Of a stretch of DNA of 16,335 bases, positions 1 through 6,411 are shown piece after piece. The stretch lies in assembly GCA_910585035.1 (NCBI GenBank), contig CAJUEF010000003.1, positions 5,508 through 21,842 on the forward strand, read 5' to 3'. Source of the stretch: an uncultured Christensenellaceae bacterium. GTDB lineage: Bacteria; Bacillota; Clostridia; Christensenellales; MGBC116941. Numbering within the stretch: the first letter of the stretch is position 1; each line of letters opens with the position of its first letter. The notes beneath the pieces were generated by a model. It had not been told where the DNA came from, did not search any database, and was given only the letters and a program-made list of their open reading frames with translations. The position numbers and the translations under genes are program-made.

Positions 1-159
1 GCCGATGGTCTTAATATAAGCCCCCGGCTTAATGCTGTCAATCATATCTCTAACCTGCTTGGTTTTCTTCTTTTGAGATATAAACATCCAAACAAAAACC
101 AAAATAAGAGGAACGATGAAAACCATCTGCATTAACATTTGATTAGTATTTTGACTCAT
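1..159 (-). CDS. yajC: Preprotein translocase subunit YajC (C-terminus outside window)
   Basis: YajC is a small single-pass membrane protein that associates with the SecDF-YidC part of the Sec translocon. The 53 codons visible start with a short polar stretch, followed by one hydrophobic segment at about residues 8-29 (core MVFIVPLILVFVWMFI), then a lysine-rich cytoplasmic stretch (KKKTKQ) and the family's conserved turn near IKPGAYIKTIG. The frame is open to the window edge, so the C-terminal half is missing. The ATG at 159 has a good ribosome binding site (AGAAAGGAA). It lies 95 bases downstream of tgt, the usual neighbour, with no terminator between them but with its own promoter. The identification is firm from topology, motif and context together. 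Confidence 0.9.
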   Translation of the reverse strand, partial: MSQNTNQMLMQMVFIVPLILVFVWMFISQKKKTKQVRDMIDSIKPGAYIKTIG

Positions 160-208
160 GTAAACAAATTCCTTTCTAAACACCAATATTTATTTTCTCA
201 TAGGTTCA

Positions 209-237
209 ATAATATAACAATTTATTTTATTAGTCAA
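209..237 (-). promoter_or_regulatory. Sigma-A-type promoter for yajC
   Basis: On the minus strand, TTGACT (237-232) is followed after exactly 17 bases by TATTAT (214-209). Transcription would start near 202, leaving a leader of about 45 bases before the yajC ATG. It may supplement read-through from tgt, since no terminator is visible between the two genes. Confidence 0.65.
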
Positions 238-254
238 TATGGAACAATTTGTTT

Positions 255-1367
255 TTAGCCATAAATATGTAGTATTTTTTCCATATATTCTTTGTAGCAG
301 TCGTCTAAAATCGCCTGTCTTGCTTCTTCAACCAGCTTTAATGTGAAATGAAGATTATGCAGTGTTGCAAGCCTTGCTCCTAAAATTTCCTTAGACTTAA
401 ATAAATGGCGCATATATGCCTTAGTATGATTCCGGCAGGCAAAGCAGCTGCAATTCTCATCTAAAGGCGTGAAATCCGTTTCATATTTTTTATTGAGAAT
501 ATTTACCTTGCCACGGCTGGTAAGCAGAGTTGCATTTCTTGCATTTCTGGTTTGCAGCACACAGTCAAACATGTCCACTCCCCTTGCAATACCGTTGACA
601 AGACAATCGGGAGTTCCCACCCCCATAAGATACCTTGGCTTAGTTGCAGGAAGAATATCCGTCACCACCTCCAGCATTTCATACATAAGAGGCTTTGGCT
701 CGCCAACGCTAAGACCTCCAATAGCATTTCCAATAAAATCACAATCCGTTATAAACTTTGCGCTTTCTGCTCGCAAATCCCTATACATTCCTCCTTGTAC
801 TATACCAAAAAGCGCCTGTTTTTCATTTTTATGAGCATTTTTGCATCTGTCCGCCCATCTGTGAGTCATCTCCATTGAGGCTTTGGTATCCTCATATGAA
901 GTGGGATAAGAGACGCATTCATCAAAAGCCATCATAATATCGCTGCCAAGGGCATTTTGTATTTCAACGGCCTTTTCCGGCGTAATAAGATGCCTGCTAC
1001 CGTCAATATGGGACTGGAATTCCACTCCATCTTCGGATATTTTATTCAGCAGCCCCAGGGAAAAAACCTGAAACCCGCCGCTGTCAGTAAGAATTGGCCT
1101 GTCCCAATTCATAAATTTATGAAGACCTCCTGCCTGCCTTATAAGCTCATGCCCCGGACGAAGATAAAGATGATAGGTATTAGAAAGAATAATCTGGGCG
1201 TTCATCTCTTTAAGCTCACGGGTATCCACAGCCTTAACCGTTGCCTGAGTTCCTACAGGCATGTATATAGGCGTTTTAATATCTCCATGGGGCGTATGAA
1301 GTATTCCCGCCCTTGCTCCCGTATCTTTACAGGTTTTTACAACTTCAAAGCTAAAATTATTATTCAT
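255..1367 (-). CDS. tgt: tRNA-guanine transglycosylase (queuine/preQ1 exchange)
   Basis: Tgt swaps the anticodon wobble guanine of Asp, Asn, His and Tyr tRNAs for preQ1 in bacterial queuosine synthesis; QueA acts on the product. In this 370-residue protein the LTDSGGFQVFSL block holds the base-binding Asp (D95), and DMFDCVLQTRNARN holds the nucleophile Asp (D268). The zinc site is C-S-C-F-A-C followed by a His about 25 residues later (LHNLHF). The usual DCVLPTR motif reads DCVLQTR here, which is a small deviation close to the nucleophile. A TTG at 1382 also extends the frame, but the ribosome binding site AAAGGAAT lies inside that extension and points to the ATG at 1367. queA, normally next door, is about 5 kb away here. 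Confidence 0.97.
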   Translation of the reverse strand: MNNNFSFEVVKTCKDTGARAGILHTPHGDIKTPIYMPVGTQATVKAVDTRELKEMNAQIILSNTYHLYLRPGHELIRQAGGLHKFMNWDRPILTDSGGFQVFSLGLLNKISEDGVEFQSHIDGSRHLITPEKAVEIQNALGSDIMMAFDECVSYPTSYEDTKASMEMTHRWADRCKNAHKNEKQALFGIVQGGMYRDLRAESAKFITDCDFIGNAIGGLSVGEPKPLMYEMLEVVTDILPATKPRYLMGVGTPDCLVNGIARGVDMFDCVLQTRNARNATLLTSRGKVNILNKKYETDFTPLDENCSCFACRNHTKAYMRHLFKSKEILGARLATLHNLHFTLKLVEEARQAILDDCYKEYMEKILHIYG

Positions 1368-1410
1368 GTTATTCCTTTGCAATTATATTATGTAATTTAT
1401 AAAAACTAAA

Positions 1411-1437
1411 GGTACGCCAGATTTTATTTGACGTACC
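1411..1437 (-). promoter_or_regulatory. Stem-loop at the 5' end of the tgt leader
   Basis: Read on the minus strand, GGTACGTCA and TGGCGTACC form a 9-bp stem with one G-U pair and a 9-base loop. The sequence after it is T-rich (TTTAGTTTTT). It begins about six bases after the predicted tgt transcription start. It could stabilise the 5' end of the mRNA, act as an attenuator, or stop transcripts arriving from upstream. It matches no riboswitch I recognise, including preQ1. Confidence 0.5.
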
Positions 1438-1449
1438 GAATTTATTTAA

Positions 1450-1478
1450 ATTATATATTTTTGAATTATAAAAGTCAA
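1450..1478 (-). promoter_or_regulatory. Sigma-A-type promoter for tgt
   Basis: On the minus strand, TTGACT (1478-1473) and a perfect TATAAT (1455-1450) are 17 bases apart. The expected start near 1443 gives a leader of about 75 bases that contains the stem-loop at 1411-1437. This makes tgt independent of the ruv-queA operon. Confidence 0.75.
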
Positions 1479-1512
1479 TTACCTAATACATGTATATCTA
1501 ATATTTATAAAT

Positions 1513-1552
1513 AAAAAATCACGGCTGCAGTGTATTTCAGCCGTGATTTTTT
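1513..1552. terminator. Intrinsic terminator, A/T-flanked, after the ahpC operon
   Basis: A 15-bp perfect stem (AAAAAATCACGGCTG with CAGCCGTGATTTTTT) encloses a 10-base loop. It lies 21 bases past the stop of the minus-strand reductase gene. Minus-strand transcripts would end in six U residues; the symmetric A and T tracts would also let it work on the plus strand. Confidence 0.85.
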
Positions 1553-1572
1553 AACTGTACCATGTTGCTAAG

Positions 1573-3204
1573 TTATTTAATCATATCCACAACCTGGCGT
1601 ATATTCTTTTTGCCAAAGGAAACATCTTCATCATTCACAACCATACAAGGCACGCTCATTACCTTATATTGTTCTCTAAACCTAGGGAAATGATTTAAGT
1701 CGTAAACCTCTGTTTTAATATTTGCATTTTCAGCAGCTATACGCTGAGAAGCTACAACAAGGTCAGGACACATAGTGCAGGAAAGAGATACAAAAATTTT
1801 AATATCCACAGGTTTGTTTATCTTCTTTATATCCTCCATAATTTCCGGTTCAACTGCCTGCCCCGGACCTGCCGCATTATAGAGACCAAGCATAAATGAT
1901 GTAAACTCATGACCCCCGGGCACTCCATGGAACGCAAGACCGGTAAATTCTCCATCCTTTCTGCACACCTGTACACAAGGCACATCCTTTACTTCATCGC
2001 CGTCTTTTACAATCTCCACCGCAATTTTGTCTGTAAGCTCCGCAAGGCTTTCCATGTATCCTTTAAGTTCAAGGGATACAGGTCTTTCATCTAAATAGAG
2101 CTTTAAAAGCATAGGCTGAGCCATCTTTTCAAATATTGTATTTAACTGCACCTTCATATCATCAGTAAACACACCGTCTGAAGACTCCTGAGCTTTGCTT
2201 TCAGGCTCATTTTTAGGCACACGGCTAACAGGTGGCTGTGGTTTAAGCCCTGTCTTTTCCTGCATTGCCGCTGCGTATTTTTCCATTTCCGTTGCCGTAA
2301 TTGCGCCGTCGCCCACGGCGGTAACTACCTGTCGAAGATTTTTAACGCAAACGTCGCCTGCCGCATAAAGTCCCTCAACGCCGGTATAATGGTTGCTATC
2401 GGTAATTACATAGCCATATTTGTCTATCTCTGCAATTCCTTTAACAAGCTCCGTTGCAGGAACATATCCCGCAAATACAAAAACACCAAAAGTCTCGCCG
2501 TCTTTAGCCTTATATTCAGTAACCTCTCCGGTAACGTTATTTTTATAACGTAAGCTGCGAAGCATGGAATCCCCTGCAACCTCTTCAACTTCAGTATTTG
2601 TAAGCACAGTAATATTCTTATTTGCTCTTGCCGCATCCGCTGTGCTCTTGGCACATGTAAAATCATCCTCACGAACAAGAATTGTTACATGCTTTGCATA
2701 CTTAGTAAGGAACACACTTTCCTCAGCCGCAGCAAAACCGCCGCCAACAACGAATACATCCATACCGGTAAAGAATTCACCGTCACATGTGGCGCAGTAA
2801 GCCACGCCTCTGCCTCTGAATTCTGCTTCACCTTTAAAGCCGATCATACGCGGATGAGCTCCCGTAGCCAGCAGCACTCCAAAACACTTAAGCTCTCCCC
2901 TGCTGGTAGAAACGGTTTTAATATCCCCATCCATGTTTAAAGATGTAACTTCAGCAGACATAAACTCAGCGCCAAAGCTTTCCGCCTGCCTGCGCATAGT
3001 TTCTGTCAGCTCTTTACCGCTGGTCTTTTCAACGCCAGGGTAATTAACTATTTCAGATGTTATAGTTATCTGTCCGCCCCAGGTTTCCTTTTCAACAACA
3101 AGCACTCTATAGCGCGCCCTTGCAAGGTAAATGGCGGCGGTCAGTCCAGCTGAACCGCCGCCAATAACTACGACATCATATAAATTTTCCAATTTATTAT
3201 CCAT
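1573..3204 (-). CDS. Domain-permuted AhpF-like peroxiredoxin reductase (TrxR module + AhpF N-terminal-type module)
   Basis: This 543-residue flavoprotein probably reduces the AhpC encoded just upstream, using NAD(P)H. Residues 1-310 are a thioredoxin-reductase fold: FAD motif GGGSAG (15-20), redox centre C137-A-T-C140, nucleotide motif VGGGFAAAE (about 153-161) and a second FAD motif, GLYAAGDVCV. A polar linker follows, rich in Pro, Glu and Lys (about 312-348). Residues 350-543 resemble the tandem thioredoxin-fold N-terminal domain of enterobacterial AhpF, with GHEFTSFMLGL and C476-T-M-C479-P-D. In E. coli AhpF that domain comes first, so the order here is reversed. The ATG is four bases after the ahpC stop and lacks a well-spaced ribosome binding site, suggesting translational coupling. 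Annotation as plain thioredoxin reductase would miss the C-terminal half. Confidence 0.88.
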   Translation of the reverse strand: MDNKLENLYDVVVIGGGSAGLTAAIYLARARYRVLVVEKETWGGQITITSEIVNYPGVEKTSGKELTETMRRQAESFGAEFMSAEVTSLNMDGDIKTVSTSRGELKCFGVLLATGAHPRMIGFKGEAEFRGRGVAYCATCDGEFFTGMDVFVVGGGFAAAEESVFLTKYAKHVTILVREDDFTCAKSTADAARANKNITVLTNTEVEEVAGDSMLRSLRYKNNVTGEVTEYKAKDGETFGVFVFAGYVPATELVKGIAEIDKYGYVITDSNHYTGVEGLYAAGDVCVKNLRQVVTAVGDGAITATEMEKYAAAMQEKTGLKPQPPVSRVPKNEPESKAQESSDGVFTDDMKVQLNTIFEKMAQPMLLKLYLDERPVSLELKGYMESLAELTDKIAVEIVKDGDEVKDVPCVQVCRKDGEFTGLAFHGVPGGHEFTSFMLGLYNAAGPGQAVEPEIMEDIKKINKPVDIKIFVSLSCTMCPDLVVASQRIAAENANIKTEVYDLNHFPRFREQYKVMSVPCMVVNDEDVSFGKKNIRQVVDMIK

Positions 3205-3208
3205 GAGA

Positions 3209-3772
3209 TTAAAGCTGTCCTACCAAATCAAGACTTGGCTTTAAGGTTTCTGCGCCCGGCTGCCATTTTGCAGGGCAAACCTCGTCACCATGTTCAGCAA
3301 CAAACTGGCTAGCCTGAACTCTGCGGAAAAGCTCGTCTGCATTACGACCAACATTACCTGCTATAACCTCATAAGCAACGATTTTGCCTTCAGGATTTAC
3401 AATAAAGCTTCCTCTTTCAGCAAGACCGTCTCCCTCAATGAGAACCTCAAAGTCTCTTGCAAGAGCCTGTGTTGGGTCAGCAAGCATTGGGTAAGTAATC
3501 TTGCTGATACGCTCTGAAGTATCGTGCCATGCCTTATGAACGAAATGTGTATCACATGAAACGGAATAAATTTCACAGCCTATCTTTTGGAATTCAGCAT
3601 ATTTATTTCCAAGATCCTCAAGCTCTGTTGGGCAAACAAAAGTAAAGTCTGCAGGATAGAAAAAGAACACGCTCCACTTTCCTAAAATATCTGCCTTTGT
3701 AACTGTTTTAAATCCATTGTTTTGATAAGCCTGAACAGAAAAATCGCCTATCTCTTTGTTAATCATTGACAT
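3209..3772 (-). CDS. ahpC: Alkyl hydroperoxide reductase subunit C (typical 2-Cys peroxiredoxin)
   Basis: AhpC reduces hydrogen peroxide, organic peroxides and peroxynitrite through a peroxidatic cysteine, then forms an intersubunit disulfide. Both cysteines stand at canonical places: C47 in FTFVCPTEL and C166 in EVCPAKWQPG. The ending PSLDLVGQL is typical of the AhpC/Prx1 subfamily, and 187 residues is the normal length. The ATG at 3772 has the ribosome binding site AAAGGAG eight bases upstream; a GTG at 3781 overlaps that site and is unlikely to be used. The next gene, four bases downstream, encodes the probable reductase, so the two form a self-contained peroxide-reducing operon with a strong promoter and a terminator at 1513-1552. 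Confidence 0.97.
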   Translation of the reverse strand: MSMINKEIGDFSVQAYQNNGFKTVTKADILGKWSVFFFYPADFTFVCPTELEDLGNKYAEFQKIGCEIYSVSCDTHFVHKAWHDTSERISKITYPMLADPTQALARDFEVLIEGDGLAERGSFIVNPEGKIVAYEVIAGNVGRNADELFRRVQASQFVAEHGDEVCPAKWQPGAETLKPSLDLVGQL

Positions 3773-3819
3773 TAAAATCACTCCTTTTAAAAATAGTAAT
3801 TATTATTGTTTATAGTTAA

Positions 3820-3848
3820 ATAATATATTACTGTACTATTCTTGTCAA
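3820..3848 (-). promoter_or_regulatory. Strong sigma-A-type promoter for the ahpC operon
   Basis: On the minus strand, a perfect TTGACA (3848-3843) is followed after 17 bases by TATTAT (3825-3820). Long A and T tracts directly upstream (3857-3880) resemble an UP element. The leader of roughly 40 bases holds an imperfect AT-rich palindrome (3792-3807, 7 of 8 positions paired) that could be a Fur/PerR-type operator. In DNA this AT-rich that is only a suggestion. Confidence 0.7.
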
Positions 3849-4037
3849 GTATTATTTTTAAATTTTTTAAAATTTTTACCAAATATTTTTCAATATCTAC
3901 TATGCCAAATTTAACTGTTTTTTATTCACTGTAAAAACGAAAAGCTTATTTAGAATTTTATTCAAAATAAATAATTAGCTGTTAATATAAATTACAAATA
4001 ACATTAGAAAATATCCAAAAAATTTTCAAAAAAGGTC
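3849..4037. other. AT-rich intergenic spacer between divergent ahpC and merR promoters
   Basis: I see no open reading frame or RNA gene here. The part next to ahpC is a run of A and T tracts. Around 3943-3980 there is one imperfect inverted repeat (AGCTTATTT against AAATAA...AGCT, with a bulge), too weak to name. The rest shows nothing I can interpret. Confidence 0.5.
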
Positions 4038-4068
4038 TTGCTTATAACGCTACGTAATGATTTATACT
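4038..4068 (+). promoter_or_regulatory. MerR-type promoter with 19-bp spacer and central operator
   Basis: TTGCTT (4038-4043) and TATACT (4063-4068) are separated by 19 bases, longer than the usual 17. This is the typical layout of promoters activated by MerR-family proteins, which twist the DNA to realign the two elements. The palindrome TACGTA (4051-4056) sits at the middle of the spacer, where such regulators bind, though the outer arms of the dyad are weak. The gene downstream is itself a MerR regulator, so autoregulation of the three-gene cassette is likely. Confidence 0.6.
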
Positions 4069-4091
4069 ATGTATCAGGAGGAAAATCAATT

Positions 4092-4892
4092 ATGACAAAA
4101 CAAAAAACAATACCGCCCGGGTTTATGACTGTTGGCAAGGCTGCAAAAAAAATGGGCGTTACCGTCCGCACCTTACAATATTACGATAAGGAGGGGCTTC
4201 TATCCCCATCAGCAGAAAGCGAAGGCGGACGCAGGCTTTATACAGATAAAGATTTAATCATGCTTCATCAAATTATATCTTTAAAATCATTGGGTTTTTC
4301 CTTGGATGATATAAAGAAACGCCTGACTACTTTAGAAACGCCCGCAGACGTTGCAAAAGTTCTAACCGAGCAGGCTAACGACATACGCAAAAAAATAGAG
4401 CAGCTAACGGCTTCTCTAACGGCAATAGAGCAGCTAAAAACAGAAGTGCTGCAAATGCAAACTGTGAATTTTAAAAAGTATGCGGATATTATTGTCAATC
4501 TCCAAATGAACAATGAATTTTACTATCTTATTAAGCGTTTTGACGATGATACCCTTGACCATATACGCAGCCAATTTGATAAAGAAAAAGGACTGGATTT
4601 TATGAACAGATTTAACCTTTTGAGTGATAAAATCCTACAGCTTCAAAAGGATAATGTGCCGCCGGAAAGTGAAAAAAGCCAGCAGATTATTAAAAAATAT
4701 TGGGATTTAATTACAGAATTTACAGACGGTGATATGAGCATGCTTCCAAAACTCATGGAAATCGGAAATATTGATAATGCAGCAAACGAATGGGAAGAAA
4801 AACAAAAAATTGTAAACGATTATTTAAAGCCGGCTTTACAAATTTATTTTTCAAATTTAGGAGTTAATCCCTTTGAGGAGACGAAAAAATGA
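4092..4892 (+). CDS. MerR-family regulator with TipAS-like ligand domain
   Basis: This is a 266-residue transcription regulator. Residues 12-80 form the winged-helix MerR domain (MTVGKAAKKMGVTVRTLQYY, then GGRRLYTDKD and LGFSLDDIKKRL). A coiled-coil dimer helix follows at about 88-130. The C-terminal part, about 145-260, resembles the TipAS domain that binds thiopeptides and other hydrophobic antibiotics; conserved-looking features are the central KKYWDLITEF and the final DYLKPALQIYF. The ATG at 4092 follows AGGAGG by ten bases. Its stop overlaps the start of the ABC ATPase gene (ATGA), so the cassette is one operon. It probably senses a toxic compound and turns on its own efflux pump. The ligand cannot be predicted from sequence. 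Confidence 0.88.
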   Translation: MTKQKTIPPGFMTVGKAAKKMGVTVRTLQYYDKEGLLSPSAESEGGRRLYTDKDLIMLHQIISLKSLGFSLDDIKKRLTTLETPADVAKVLTEQANDIRKKIEQLTASLTAIEQLKTEVLQMQTVNFKKYADIIVNLQMNNEFYYLIKRFDDDTLDHIRSQFDKEKGLDFMNRFNLLSDKILQLQKDNVPPESEKSQQIIKKYWDLITEFTDGDMSMLPKLMEIGNIDNAANEWEEKQKIVNDYLKPALQIYFSNLGVNPFEETKK

Positions 4893-5698
4893 GCAATGCT
4901 ATACAAGTTCAAAAATTGAAGAAAAGCTATGGCAGTCAAACTGTTCTTAAAGGAATAGATTTTCAAATTAATGCCGGAGAGGTTTTTGCCTTGCTTGGCG
5001 TAAATGGAGCGGGAAAAACAACTACCCTCGAGTGTATTGAGGGTCTGAGAAAATATGATAGCGGCATCATCACCGTAAACGGAAAAATGGGCATACAACT
5101 GCAATCATCATCATTGCCTGCTCACATAAAACCAATGGAAGCTGTAAAACTCTTTGCCAAATGGAACAAGACAAAAATTGATTACTCCATGCTTTATACT
5201 CTTGGTATAAAAGAAATTGAAAAGAAACGATATATTCAGCTATCAACTGGTCAGAAAAGACGGTTACATCTCGCTCTTGCTCTTATTGGCAATCCGGATA
5301 TTATTTTTCTCGACGAGCCAACTGCGGGGCTTGATGTTGAAGGCAGACTGTCTTTGCATGAACAAATCCGCAAACTAAACGCTCAAGGCAAAACAATTGT
5401 TTTAGCAAGCCATGATATGGCTGAAGTAGAAACCTTATGTGACCGCATTGCAATTTTAAATGACGGGGATATGGTTTTTTGCGGTACAGTATCGGAACTA
5501 ACCGATAAAATCGGTAAAAAATACCTTATCCATATTAAAACACAGCAAGGAAATAACACTTTTGAAACTGACAATATAGAGAACACTTTACTTTCATTGC
5601 TTAGTGAATTAAAACATAAAGGAATTGAAGTGTTGGATATTAAAGTTGACAGAGGCTCGCTGGAACAGCATTTTATTGAAATATCAAGGAGGGCGTAA
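4889..5698 (+). CDS. ABC transporter ATP-binding protein (drug/antimicrobial export type)
   Basis: This 269-residue protein is a complete single nucleotide-binding domain for an ABC-2 exporter. Walker A is GVNGAGKTT (37-45), the Q-loop lies in MGIQLQSSS, Walker B with the catalytic Glu is IIFLDEP (D142, E143), and the switch His is H175 in LASHDM. The signature reads LSTGQ (118-122) rather than LSGGQ, a mild deviation common in exporters of this family. Residues from about 205 on form a short regulatory tail seen in CcmA-like and BcrA-like ATPases. A GAGGAG site precedes the ATG, which overlaps the merR stop by four bases; the permease starts two bases after its stop. Confidence 0.92.
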   Translation: MSNAIQVQKLKKSYGSQTVLKGIDFQINAGEVFALLGVNGAGKTTTLECIEGLRKYDSGIITVNGKMGIQLQSSSLPAHIKPMEAVKLFAKWNKTKIDYSMLYTLGIKEIEKKRYIQLSTGQKRRLHLALALIGNPDIIFLDEPTAGLDVEGRLSLHEQIRKLNAQGKTIVLASHDMAEVETLCDRIAILNDGDMVFCGTVSELTDKIGKKYLIHIKTQQGNNTFETDNIENTLLSLLSELKHKGIEVLDIKVDRGSLEQHFIEISRRA

Positions 5699-5700
5699 AA

Positions 5701-6372
5701 ATGAATAGTTTTTTATATGGCGTGGCGTTACAGTGGAAATTAGATATAAGAAGTAAATCCCTACTGGTTACCTGCTATATTGTTCCACTTATTTTTTTCT
5801 TTCTTATGGGAGGTATTTTCACCTCCGTTATGCCTGATATGAAAAGCACGCTTATACAATCCATGATTGTGCTTAGCGTGTCAATGGGAGCGTTTATAGG
5901 GCTGCCGCCCTCTTTGATTGAAACTTATGGAAGCGATATAAAAAAGTGTTATAAAGCAAACGGAGTGCCTTTATACTTAGGTGTGGTTACAATGTTTATT
6001 TCGGCATTTATCCATTTAATGATTACATGTATTGTTATACTGCTGCTTGCTCCTGTGCTGTTCAAAGCAACCCTCCCTGCAAATTTCCCCCTGTTCTTTA
6101 TCTCTCTTGCCATATACATAATTGTATCGCTGAGTATTGGAAGCATATTGGGACTTACCTTAAAAAATCAGGCGAAGCTAACAATGATAGCTCAGCTTTT
6201 GTTTTTACCCTCTATAATGCTTTCAGGAATTATGTTCCCAATTGATTTACTGCCAAAATTTCTAACAATCATAGGACGCATTTTCCCAGCCTTTTGGGGA
6301 TATAAGCTAATGTTAAATAATGGCTTTCAATTTGAAAACTTATGGCGGCAATTGTGTGCAGCATACTTTTGA
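5701..6372 (+). CDS. ABC-2 type permease, C-terminus probably frame-disrupted
   Basis: This 223-residue membrane protein is the partner of the ATPase encoded two bases upstream. Five hydrophobic segments are visible, at about residues 23-41, 52-70, 91-118, 126-150 and 158-182, plus the loop FPAFWGYKLMLNNGF that normally leads into the sixth. ABC-2 permeases of this type usually end with that sixth helix and a basic tail, roughly 20 residues more. Here the frame ends in the non-hydrophobic WRQLCAAYF. A second frame opening at 6339 reads LMAAIVCSILLKKQKL and stops at 6389, which looks like the lost ending. A small deletion or frameshift near 6340-6350 is the simplest reading. A genuine shortened protein, or a sequencing error, cannot be excluded. 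Confidence 0.8.
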   Translation: MNSFLYGVALQWKLDIRSKSLLVTCYIVPLIFFFLMGGIFTSVMPDMKSTLIQSMIVLSVSMGAFIGLPPSLIETYGSDIKKCYKANGVPLYLGVVTMFISAFIHLMITCIVILLLAPVLFKATLPANFPLFFISLAIYIIVSLSIGSILGLTLKNQAKLTMIAQLLFLPSIMLSGIMFPIDLLPKFLTIIGRIFPAFWGYKLMLNNGFQFENLWRQLCAAYF

Positions 6373-6411
6373 AAAAACAAAAATTATAAGTCCAACTGGA
6401 TATGCAAAGTA

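Noticed and set aside
469..1409. Several open frames of 100-150 codons antisense to tgt, and similar ones antisense to the reductase, ruvB, ruvA and ftsZ genes
   Set aside because: They overlap well-supported genes on the other strand, have no family features or ribosome binding sites, and look like by-products of codon use.
1368..1480. preQ1 riboswitch upstream of tgt
   Set aside because: The leader has one plain stem-loop and lacks the short pseudoknot layout with the A-rich tail joined to a ribosome binding site that defines preQ1-I, as well as features of the other classes I know.
3790..3850. PerR box controlling ahpC
   Set aside because: The best match to the TTATAATNATTATAA pattern agrees at about 10 of 14 positions, in DNA that is almost all A and T. 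That is too weak to call as a feature, although PerR control of ahpC would make biological sense.
4038..4091. Longer N-terminus of the MerR regulator from a TTG at 4038
   Set aside because: That TTG is the -35 element of the promoter, and the ATG at 4092 has an AGGAGG site ten bases upstream.
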